NCBI GenBank assembly: GCA_039028975.1
Contig: JBCCHB010000062.1
Coordinates: 1-64,000, forward strand
Length of the DNA stretch: 64,000 bases
Reading direction: 5' to 3'
Source: JAHBNG01 sp039028975
GTDB taxonomy: Bacteria; Chloroflexota; Anaerolineae; Caldilineales; Caldilineaceae
Shown here: one piece after another, positions 31,903-41,600 of the stretch
Position numbering within the stretch: position 1 is the stretch's first letter
Layout of the letters: each line of letters opens with the position of its first letter
Translations under genes and position numbers: made by a program
The notes under the pieces: model-generated
Databases searched by the model: none
What the model saw: the letters and a program-made list of their open reading frames with translations, nothing else
Told to the model about the DNA's origin: nothing

Positions 31903-34900
31903 ATGACAACAACCGAACACCAGCAGGTGCTAGCTAAATGGAACAGTACTCAGGCAGATTTTCCAGACCTATGCGTGCATCAATTATTTGAAGCACAGGT
32001 AGAAAAAACACCCAATGCCATTGCACTGTTAGTCGATACAGAAGCACTAACATACAGTGAATTAAATCAACGCGCCAACCGAGTAGCGCATCAGCTATTG
32101 GCATTCGGGAGCCAACCAGACGATTTAATTGCCATCTCTATTGAACGGTCAACCGAGCTATTCATTGGATTACTGGGCATTTTGAAAGCCGGATGCGCCT
32201 ATATACCTCTGGATACAAGCTATCCAGCCGAGCGTATCGACTATATGCTGCGTGATTCGGGTGCAAATGTTCTCTTAACCAAGTCAGATATCGCCACGCA
32301 AGTCGATTCTAGCGTGACTGTACTTCAAGTGAACGAGTTGGGTTGTGCTGGCAAAGAGGGCAAGTTTTCTGAAAAAAGCGGCCCATTGAATGGTGATACA
32401 GACCATCCAAATCCGGACGTTGCAGTCACGCCCCGTCACCTCGCATACTGTATCTACACTTCTGGCTCCACTGGCAACCCTAAAGGCGCATTAATGGAGC
32501 ATCGAGCGCTGTGCAACATGCTCTGGTGGCATAAGCAGACGCGGGCATCGACGCAGGGTGTCAAAACATTACAATTCTGTGCCGTCAGCTTTGACTTCTC
32601 CTTCCATGAAATTTTCTCTACACTCTGCCTGGGCGGGGCACTGGTTTTGGTACCAGAAGAGGTGCGACAGAATCCCTTTGCTCTGGCAGAATTCATCAGC
32701 CAACAAGCCATTGAGAAGCTTTTTTTACCTGTGACAGCCCTACTCCAATTGGCAGAGGCAATAGAGAGCAGCAGCAATATCCCTACAGCTCTTCGCGAGG
32801 TCATTACCACGGGCGAGCAGATGCGAATCACGCCAGCCGTGGCCAATCTCTTCCGCCAGACGGGGGCCATGCTCCACAACCACTATGGGGCCACCGAATT
32901 CCAGGATGCCACCACCCATACACTTCAGGGCGACCCAGGGACTTGGCCACTGTTGGTTCCTGTGGGGAGACCCATCCACAATGTCCAGATCTACATTTTG
33001 GATGAAGAACAACAGCCCGTTCCCATTGGGGAGGAGGGCGAATTTTGCATTGGCGGCGTGGGCGTCTCGCAGGGCTATCACAATCGCCCTCTATTGACCG
33101 ATGAAAAATTCATCCTCAATCCATTTGGCACAGGACGACTGTACAGAACAGGTGACCTAGCTCGTCAACAGCCAGACGGCACCATCGAACATCTGGGACG
33201 GATGGATCATCAGGTCAAAATTCGAGGGTTCCGGGTGGAGTTGGGGGAGATTGAGGCCGTGTTGGCGCGTCATGAGGCTGTGCGCGAGAGTGCCGTTACG
33301 GCGCGCGAAATCGCAGGCGACACACAATTGGTGGGCTATGTAACTCTTGCACAGAAGATACAAGAAACCGAACTTGACGCAACGTTACGTCTCTATCTGG
33401 AGGAGATCCTGCCCGAACATATGGTGCCGACCCGCTTTGTGACAGTGGGTGCCATGCCCTTAACCCCCAGCGGCAAATTAGATCGCCGCGCTTTGCCCGC
33501 ACCCGCCCAAACGCGCCCCCCCCTATCTACCCCGCTTGTATCGCCAAAAACAGCGACTGAGCAGCAACTGGGTGAAATTTGGCAAACTCATCTGAGACTC
33601 GACAGCGTGGGTATTCATGACAATTTCTTCGAACTGGGTGGCACATCATTGCTCTTGACCCAAGCCCATAAATCGCTGCGCGATGCGTTGGATATCAATC
33701 TGTCCGCCGTTTCCCTCTTTCAATATCCAACCATTCAAACGCTTGCTCGCTACATTGATAATCAAGAAGAGGTTATCCAGAGTAATGTTGCCCACAATGG
33801 GGCAAAATCGCATAAAAAGCAGACATATGGAGAAACCGATATCGCCATTATCGGCATGGCAGGTCGTTTTCCGGATGCAGAAACCATTGAGCAATTTTGG
33901 CAGAATCTCTGTGATGGTGTCGAGTCAATTACCTTTTTTGATGATAACGAGTTGGAACAGACCGCACCAGATTTGCTTGGCAATCCAGATTATGTCAAAG
34001 CGGGTGCGGTTCTCGATGATATCAAAGGATTCGACGCCGCATTTTTTGGCTACAGCCCCAAAGAAGCGGCGGTCACAGATCCACAACAGCGCATCTTGCT
34101 GGAATGTGCCTGGGAAGCCTTTGAGCGGGCGGGCTACAACCCCGAAACCTATCCAGGGTCAGTCGGCGTCTTTGCTGGCTCCAGCCTGAGTACTTATCTG
34201 CTGAATAACATTGGCTCGGATTTGGGCATTACCACCGAACAACCCTTTATCGAAACTGATATGGCGCAATTTCAGGCCAAAATCGGCAACGACCGCAGCT
34301 ATCTCGCGACGCGTATCTCCTACAAGCTAAACCTCACCGGTCCTAGTATCAATGTCCAAACTGCCTGCTCCACTTCTTTGGTGGCCGTTCACATGGCCTG
34401 CCAGAGCTTGATAAGTGGTGAGTCTGACATGGCGCTGGCCGGTGGGGGTTCTGTGGTGGTGCCTCATAAAGGTGGCTACCTTTATGAAGAAGGCATGGTT
34501 CGTTCGCCCGACGGCCACTGTCGTGCCTTTGATGCGGAGGCACAGGGAACGATCTTTGGCAATGGCGGTGGGCTGGTGCTGCTGAAACGACTGCAAGAGG
34601 CATTGGATGATCATGATCCAATTGTCGCCGTCATCAAAGGCACAGCCATCAACAACGACGGTGGCCTCAAAGTGGGCTATACAGCACCAAGCGTTGATGG
34701 CCAAGCTGCGGTTGTTTCCGAAGCGCTGGCGGTTGCCGAAGTAGATGCCAGCACGATCGGCTATATTGAGGCCCATGGTACAGCCACCAAATTGGGTGAT
34801 CCGATTGAAGTAGCTGGATTGACCCAGGCATTTCGACAGAGTAGTAACGTTGCTAACCTAGAAGCCCAACAATGTGCCATTGGCTCGGTCAAAACCAATA

Positions 34901-37900
34901 TCGGGCATCTAGATGAAGCCGCAGGGATTGCTGGGTTAATCAAGGCGGCATTGGCTGTACAGCACGGACAAATTCCGCCCAGCCTCCATTTTTCGACGCC
35001 CAATCCACAGATTAATTTTGATGAAACGCCTTTCTTTGTCAATACGGAGCTACGCAAATGGCCCCATGAAGTGATGCCCCATCGGGCAGGTGTGAGTTCC
35101 TTCGGAGTAGGTGGAACCAATAGCCATGTCGTGTTGGAAGCAGCCCCGGTCCGAGCAATATCCAACGCATCACTGCTGCCAGAACACCATCTCTTGACGC
35201 TTTCGGCGCACAGTCAAGAGGCATTGCAAGAATTGGCACAGCGCTATATTAAACACTTAGAGAGCCAGCCTGAAATCGAGTTGGACTCGCTCTCTTTTAC
35301 AGCCAATACAGGCCGAAAGCATTTCGACCATCGTTTGGCGGTTGTAGCGGATTCGGTAGAAAAGATCCAGACACAATTACGTCAGGTGGTGCAGCCCAAA
35401 TTGCGTTCGCAACAGGCTGTACCTCATCAGGCTGCTTCTCATCAGACAGTTGCTTTGCTATTTACAGGACAAGGATCCCAGTATGTGGATATGGGACGTC
35501 AGCTTTACGAGAGCCAGTCCATTTTCCGCCTATGGATTGATCGCTGTGATGAGATATTGCGCCCCTATCTGGACAGACCTCTCTGCTCTGTTCTCTACCC
35601 TGAGCCAGGGGAATCTTCGCCTATCCATGAGACTGCCTATGCCCAGCCCGCCCTTTTTACACTCGAATATGCACTCTACCAATTATGGAAGTCGTGGGGA
35701 ATTGCGCCAGATTTGGTTATGGGGCATAGCATCGGGGAGTATGTCGCGGCCTGTGTTGCAGGTGTTTTTTCATTGGAAGAGGGCCTAACATTCATAGCCG
35801 AACGTGGGCGCTTGATGCAAGCCTTGCCGCAAAATGGCAAGATGCTCTCCGTTGCGGCGAGCGAGGCCGATGTTGTACCGTTGCTTGCTCCGCACATAGG
35901 GCAAGTATCGATTGCCGCGCTGAATGGACCACAAACCCTTGTTCTTTCTGGCCTTGATGGCAGGATTGATGAGGTTGCAACAGCGTTGACGGCAGCGGGA
36001 GTTAAGTGTAAGGAGCTGACGGTTTCTCATGCGTTTCACTCACCGTTGATGGAGCCGATGCTGGCTGAGTTTGCACAAGTAGCGCAGCAGATTGCCTATG
36101 CCGCTCCACAAATACCCCTTGTCTCGAATGTCACAGGGCAATTGGCAAGTGATGAGGTTGCCACACCAGAATATTGGGTGAGCCACGTGAGCCAACCAGT
36201 CCGTTTCTTCGATGGCATGAATAGAGTAGCCCAAATGGGCGGAACTGCCTTTGTAGAGATTGGCCCAGCCCCCATTCTTTTGGGGCTGGGGCGCCAATGT
36301 TTGCCTGAGGTGGAAACTCTGTGGTTACCAAGCTTGCGCCCACAGCACAACGATCAGCAGCAACTCTTGCGCAGTTTGGGAGTACTCTATACCCACGGCG
36401 CAGTAGTTGACTGGCCTGGTCTTTATAAGGATCTTCCCCAGAACCGTGTACTGCTACCCACTTACCCTTTTCAGCGAGAACGATGTTGGATCGATTCAGT
36501 ACAAACATCTACTCGTCGAAAAGAGCATTTTAAAGAAGAGTCTGAGAGAGAAGAATCTATCGCAAGCAAGAAACCAATCATTGCTGACTGGTTCTACGTG
36601 CCATCGTGGAGACGCTCTGCTTCTTTCTCATATCCGACAAGGCAGGGAGAATCTGGTTCTTATAGTTTGTTGTTCAGTGATATGTGTGGCTTTGGTGAAG
36701 CGTTGGCGCAACAGTTAAGTGAGAGCGGACAAACTGTAATCACTGTGCAAAGCGGCACAGAATTTGCACAAATCGATAGCCAACGCTATCTCATCAATCC
36801 CTCCGATGTGAATGACTATTGCCTTTTGCTTCAAGCCCTTGCCCAGGAGAACAAACGCCCGGAAAAGATCATTCATCTTTGGGAGATTACGCCAGATTCC
36901 TCAGGTGGATTGAACAATGATCGTATAAGCACATCTCAACAGACCGGGTTTTATAGCTTGCTTTTCTTGGCCCAAGCCCTTGCCCAGGAAAACTTTGTCC
37001 ATCCTCTTGAACTGATTGTAGTTGCAAACGGTTTACATGCAGTAACTGGAGAAGAAATGCTCCAGCCCGCAAAAGCCACAGCACTTGGCATCTGTAAGGT
37101 TATTGGGCAAGAGTACCCCAACGTTCGGGGTCGACATGTAGATATTCTGTTGCCACAATCAAGCGACCAGCCAAGCGGCCAGCCAAATGACCAGCCAAGC
37201 GCGAGAGTTATCAATCAACTCCTGACCGAAGTCATGACACCGTCAGAAGAATTGATCACGGCATATCGTGGCCCTTATCGTTGGGTTCAATCTTTTGAAC
37301 CTGTACGACTTGAAGAAGCTGACATTAGAAGCTCGCGCCTGAGAGCAGGTGGTGTCTACTTAATTGTTGGGGGGTTGGGCGACATAGGATTACTGTTGGC
37401 GGAACATATATTTACTGACCTACAGGCCAAGCTCATATTAACTGGGCGGTCGGTTTTCCCACCTCGTGAAGATTGGGGCCACTGGTTAGCGACTCACGAT
37501 TCTAACGATAGAATTAGTCGCAAAATCCAACAGCTACAGGCGTTGGAAGCGCGTGGATTAGAGTTGCTTATTCTGAGCGCTGATGTTGCGGACCAACAAG
37601 AAATGGCAATGGTCATTGAGCGGGCAGAAGAACATTTTGGCGATATCAATGGTGTGATCCATAGCGTAATGCACACCGGAGCAAACGCACTTACAGCGAT
37701 CGAAGAAACAAATCAAGCCATATGCTATCCGCACTTTCAGGGCAAGATTCATGGTACAGTCGTCTTATCAGAAGTGTTACAAAATAAACAACTTGATTTT
37801 TGTCTACTCATGTCTTCGATTGCATCCATTCTAGGAGGCGTGGAGTATGCAGCTTATACCGCTGCGAATCTCTTTATGGATCACTTTGTTCATCTCCAAA

Positions 37901-38574
37901 ACAGACGCTCTTCCACGCCCTGGTTCTGTGTCAACTGGGATGAGTGGGATATCAAAAAGATAGGAGCGCGACGGGAAGAGAAATCCTTAGCAGAATATGC
38001 GATTAATCCGGCAGAAGGTGTCGAAATCTTGACTCGCGTCTTATCATTGCGAGAACCAGGCCAAATTATTATCTCTAGCGGCGCATTACAAGAACGAATT
38101 GACCGATGGCTTAAGCTCGAAAGTTTACAGAGCCAAAGCAGTGAAACTGATGACCCCTTGTCCGCCTTTGTCTCCTTGCGAGAAGAATTAGAAAATGTCT
38201 CAGAGCAGGAGCGCAGCGAAATTTTGCGGGATCACGTTTGTGACCAGGTCGCCCATATTCTTGGTGTAGATACAGCCATATTGGATATGCAAACAGGCTT
38301 TTTTACCCTTGGAATGGATTCTCTGACCTCTATAGAGCTTCGGAATAATCTGCAAACAAGTTCGGGGGTTTCTTTGTCACCCACGATGGCCTTTGACTAT
38401 CCTACAGTAGAAGCTGTAGTCGCTTATCTGACGAATACCATGTTTCCTGATGAGTCTTCCACTCCGCAAGACAACGGGGAAAATACGAACGCTACGCTGC
38501 CCGATCTAAAACAACTTTCGGAATCGGACATCGAAGCGTTACTACTTCAAGAATTGGAAAACATCAATTATTGA
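31903..38574 (+). CDS. NRPS-PKS hybrid, loading A-PCP plus KS-AT-KR-ACP module
   Basis: A 2223-residue loading and first-extension enzyme. The A domain (about 25-520) has YTSGSTGNPKGAL, GATEF and TGDLARQQPDG. By hand alignment to GrsA its ten-residue code reads D-F-H-F-I-T-H-D-A-K, which matches none I remember. The PCP serine is near 583 (GGTSLL). KS has Cys822 (TACSTS) and His motifs EAHGTA and KTNIGHL. AT has Ser1276 (GHSIGE) and HAFH, which favours malonyl-CoA. KR has VGGLGDIG and YTAAN but no LDD motif. ACP Ser is 2140. There is no DH, ER or MT. No C domain precedes A, so A-PCP is the starter unit, as in CyrB. The ATG at 31903 is used. The C-terminus (LSESDIEALLLQEL) is a docking helix. 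Predicted product step: a guanidino-beta-hydroxyacyl-ACP. Confidence 0.95.
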   Translation: MTTTEHQQVLAKWNSTQADFPDLCVHQLFEAQVEKTPNAIALLVDTEALTYSELNQRANRVAHQLLAFGSQPDDLIAISIERSTELFIGLLGILKAGCAYIPLDTSYPAERIDYMLRDSGANVLLTKSDIATQVDSSVTVLQVNELGCAGKEGKFSEKSGPLNGDTDHPNPDVAVTPRHLAYCIYTSGSTGNPKGALMEHRALCNMLWWHKQTRASTQGVKTLQFCAVSFDFSFHEIFSTLCLGGALVLVPEEVRQNPFALAEFISQQAIEKLFLPVTALLQLAEAIESSSNIPTALREVITTGEQMRITPAVANLFRQTGAMLHNHYGATEFQDATTHTLQGDPGTWPLLVPVGRPIHNVQIYILDEEQQPVPIGEEGEFCIGGVGVSQGYHNRPLLTDEKFILNPFGTGRLYRTGDLARQQPDGTIEHLGRMDHQVKIRGFRVELGEIEAVLARHEAVRESAVTAREIAGDTQLVGYVTLAQKIQETELDATLRLYLEEILPEHMVPTRFVTVGAMPLTPSGKLDRRALPAPAQTRPPLSTPLVSPKTATEQQLGEIWQTHLRLDSVGIHDNFFELGGTSLLLTQAHKSLRDALDINLSAVSLFQYPTIQTLARYIDNQEEVIQSNVAHNGAKSHKKQTYGETDIAIIGMAGRFPDAETIEQFWQNLCDGVESITFFDDNELEQTAPDLLGNPDYVKAGAVLDDIKGFDAAFFGYSPKEAAVTDPQQRILLECAWEAFERAGYNPETYPGSVGVFAGSSLSTYLLNNIGSDLGITTEQPFIETDMAQFQAKIGNDRSYLATRISYKLNLTGPSINVQTACSTSLVAVHMACQSLISGESDMALAGGGSVVVPHKGGYLYEEGMVRSPDGHCRAFDAEAQGTIFGNGGGLVLLKRLQEALDDHDPIVAVIKGTAINNDGGLKVGYTAPSVDGQAAVVSEALAVAEVDASTIGYIEAHGTATKLGDPIEVAGLTQAFRQSSNVANLEAQQCAIGSVKTNIGHLDEAAGIAGLIKAALAVQHGQIPPSLHFSTPNPQINFDETPFFVNTELRKWPHEVMPHRAGVSSFGVGGTNSHVVLEAAPVRAISNASLLPEHHLLTLSAHSQEALQELAQRYIKHLESQPEIELDSLSFTANTGRKHFDHRLAVVADSVEKIQTQLRQVVQPKLRSQQAVPHQAASHQTVALLFTGQGSQYVDMGRQLYESQSIFRLWIDRCDEILRPYLDRPLCSVLYPEPGESSPIHETAYAQPALFTLEYALYQLWKSWGIAPDLVMGHSIGEYVAACVAGVFSLEEGLTFIAERGRLMQALPQNGKMLSVAASEADVVPLLAPHIGQVSIAALNGPQTLVLSGLDGRIDEVATALTAAGVKCKELTVSHAFHSPLMEPMLAEFAQVAQQIAYAAPQIPLVSNVTGQLASDEVATPEYWVSHVSQPVRFFDGMNRVAQMGGTAFVEIGPAPILLGLGRQCLPEVETLWLPSLRPQHNDQQQLLRSLGVLYTHGAVVDWPGLYKDLPQNRVLLPTYPFQRERCWIDSVQTSTRRKEHFKEESEREESIASKKPIIADWFYVPSWRRSASFSYPTRQGESGSYSLLFSDMCGFGEALAQQLSESGQTVITVQSGTEFAQIDSQRYLINPSDVNDYCLLLQALAQENKRPEKIIHLWEITPDSSGGLNNDRISTSQQTGFYSLLFLAQALAQENFVHPLELIVVANGLHAVTGEEMLQPAKATALGICKVIGQEYPNVRGRHVDILLPQSSDQPSGQPNDQPSARVINQLLTEVMTPSEELITAYRGPYRWVQSFEPVRLEEADIRSSRLRAGGVYLIVGGLGDIGLLLAEHIFTDLQAKLILTGRSVFPPREDWGHWLATHDSNDRISRKIQQLQALEARGLELLILSADVADQQEMAMVIERAEEHFGDINGVIHSVMHTGANALTAIEETNQAICYPHFQGKIHGTVVLSEVLQNKQLDFCLLMSSIASILGGVEYAAYTAANLFMDHFVHLQNRRSSTPWFCVNWDEWDIKKIGARREEKSLAEYAINPAEGVEILTRVLSLREPGQIIISSGALQERIDRWLKLESLQSQSSETDDPLSAFVSLREELENVSEQERSEILRDHVCDQVAHILGVDTAILDMQTGFFTLGMDSLTSIELRNNLQTSSGVSLSPTMAFDYPTVEAVVAYLTNTMFPDESSTPQDNGENTNATLPDLKQLSESDIEALLLQELENINY

Positions 38575-38603
38575 GGAATTCAAATTAAATAAGTGAAATT
38601 GTC

Positions 38604-38628
38604 ATGCTCGAAGGCTGTTATCGAGCAT
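38604..38628 (+). other. Hairpin between PKS genes 1 and 2
   Basis: ATGCTCGA and TCGAGCAT form an 8-bp stem in the only sizeable gap (117 bp) within the PKS operon. No U-run follows. It could modulate read-through or protect mRNA ends. Confidence 0.35.
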
Positions 38629-38691
38629 CCAAACCCTTGATTTATTTGGTCATCATTCCTAAACCGTCCACGTAAGAGGCATATTATTCAG

Positions 38692-41600
38692 ATGAATGTC
38701 AAACAGAATGAAGAGCTATCGCCAACGGCACGTGCCTTGCTAGCTGTGAAAGAGATGAAAGCCAAGTTAGAGGCATCAGAGCGGTTACGCAGTGAGCCGA
38801 TTGCCATCATCGGCATGGCTTGCCGATTTCCCGGGGCTGATTCGCCTGAGGAATTCTGGGCGCTATTACGCAATGGTCAGGATGCAATCAGCGAAGTGCC
38901 ACAAGAACGATGGGATATCGATGCCTATTATGATCCGGATCCTGACGCGCCCGGCAAGATGTCTACACGCTTTGGCGGATTTCTAAATCAAGTGGATGAA
39001 TTTGATTCATCTTTCTTCAATCTCTCACCACGCGAAGCCGTGAGCCTTGATCCTCAGCAGCGCTTGCTGTTAGAAATCAGTTGGGAAGCGCTGGAGAATG
39101 CCGCTCTGGCACCGCCTAAGTTAGAGCAAGAGACAGGCGTCTTTGTTGGCCTTAGCGATACGGACTACTTCCAGCTTCTCTTGGAAAAGGGTGAATCTGA
39201 AATTGATAGCTATCTGGCATTGGGCAATGCTCATAGTACAGCAAGTGGCCGCCTCTCTTATTTTCTTGGTCTTGTCGGTCCCTCTATGTCAGTGGATACA
39301 GCTTGTTCTTCCTCCCTAGCAACTGTTCATCTGGCTTGCCGAAGCCTTCGCCAACAGGAGTGTAATCTCGCACTGGCGGGTGGCGTCGGTTTAATATTGA
39401 CTCCTGCCATAAACATCAATCTCTCCAAGGCCCGTATGCTCTCCCCTGATGGTCGCTGCAAAACCTTTGATGCAACAGCCAACGGCTATGTGCGTGGTGA
39501 AGGCTGCGGTATGGTTGTTCTCAAACGACTCTCCGACGCACAAGCAGATGGAGACTCGATCATGGCTGTAATCCGCGGGACAGCCATGAACCAAGATGGC
39601 CACACAAGTGGCTTAACTGCCCCGAACGGTCCCGCACAGGAAGCCGTGATTCGCCAGGCATTGGCAGATGGCCAAGTGACGCCCAAGGAAGTGAGTTATA
39701 TAGAGGCACACGGCACGGGCACGCCTTTAGGGGACCCCATTGAGATCAGGTCACTGGGAGCAGTATTTCAAGAGCGGGCAGAGCCATTAGTCATTGGCTC
39801 TGTCAAAACCAATGTTGGACATCTGGAGGCAGCGGCTGGAATTGCAGGATTGCTCAAGGTTGTTCTCTCTTTACAGCATGAGGAAATCCCGGCCCATCTA
39901 CACTTTCAACATCCCAATCCGTATATCAGTTGGGATGAGTTGCCCATAAAAATACCGAAGGAAAAAATGCCTTGGCGCAACGAACACAAAGTGGCAGGGA
40001 TAAGCTCCTTTGGTTTTAGCGGCACAAATTGCCACGTTGTCTTAGAAGAAGCACCGAAGATAGAGCCATCGACCACACGCCTAGAACGGAACCAGCACCT
40101 GCTCGCCTTGTCGGCGAAAACACCCGCCGCACTAGATGCAATAGTGGGTAACTTCGCTGATTATGTTGAAGGAACATTGGATTCTGATGTTGATCTAGCC
40201 GATATCTGTTTTACAGCAAATACAGGGCGTAGGCACTTTAAGCATCGATTAGCCGTCACAACCGATGCAAAAGAGCAGCTCCATCAGCAATTAGCAACGT
40301 TTCAAGCGGACCTCCCGACGACAAAACCTGTCACGTCCTCCCCGAATATTGCTTTTCTCTTTACAGGGCAAGGCGCACAATATGCCGGTATGGGGCAAAC
40401 GTTATATAAGACGCAACCTACCTTTCGAGCTGCTCTCGATCAGTGTGATGAAATTTTACGTACAGGTCAGCACATGGATAGGTCGCTCCTCGATATTCTC
40501 TATGCCGATACAGGTGAATCTGACCTCTTAGATGAGACGGTATATACACAACCTGCACTCTTTGCTATCGAATACGCTCTGTGCCAGTTGTGGAAATCTT
40601 GGGGCGTTGAACCCAAAATTATGATGGGGCATAGTGTCGGCGAGTATGTAGCAGCCTGCATGGCAGGTGTCTTTGGCCTCGAAGAAGGCCTTGCGCTCAT
40701 TGCGGCACGTGGTCGGCTAATGCAAGCATTGCCTTCCCATGGCACGATGGTCTCTGTGATGGCAGATGAAACATGGGTAGCCAACCTGATTGAACCCTAT
40801 CACCAAAAGATTTCCATTGCAGCGATCAATGGTCCGCAGAGTACGGTTATCTCTGGTCAACGCGAGCCCATTGAAGAAATCTGCACAAAGCTAGAAACCG
40901 CAGGGGTCAAGGCAAGAAAATTGTCTGTTTCTCATGCCTTTCACTCGCCGCTAATGGACCCAATGTTGGCTGAGTTTGAACATGTTGCACAATCAATCAG
41001 TTACGCGCCTCCTCGCTATAGACTTATCTCGAATGTGAGTGGAAGCCTTGCTGGTGAGGAAATTGCTACACCTGAATATTGGATACAGCATGTACGACAA
41101 CCCGTGCTCTTTGCTGATGGCATGAAGAGCCTATACCAGATGGATATCGATACATTTATTGAGATTGGTCCAAAGCCACTCTTGCTTGGTATGGGACGTC
41201 ATTGCGTCCCAGAAAATCACGGGCTATGGTTGCCCAGCCTGCGCCCTGAGCAGGAGGATTGGACGCAACTCCTGAATAGTCTCGGTGAGCTTTATATGCA
41301 TGGCGCGTCAATCGATTGGGCTGGCTTTGAGCAGGATTACGCGCAGGGGCGGCGCAAGGTATCCCTACCCACCTACCCCTTTCAACGTCAACGTTATTGG
41401 GTGGAGAGTGCAAAGACAAAACGCGTACACCAGCAGCTTACCCCTTTGCTCGATAAGATGATTCAATCTCCACGTCACAAGATGACGCTATTTGAAACCG
41501 ACTTGAGCGTGCAGAATCTTCCTTTCTTAGCCGACCACCGAGTCCACGATACGGTAGTCTCACCTGCGGCCTGTCATGTAGCGATGGTTCTGAGTGGCGC

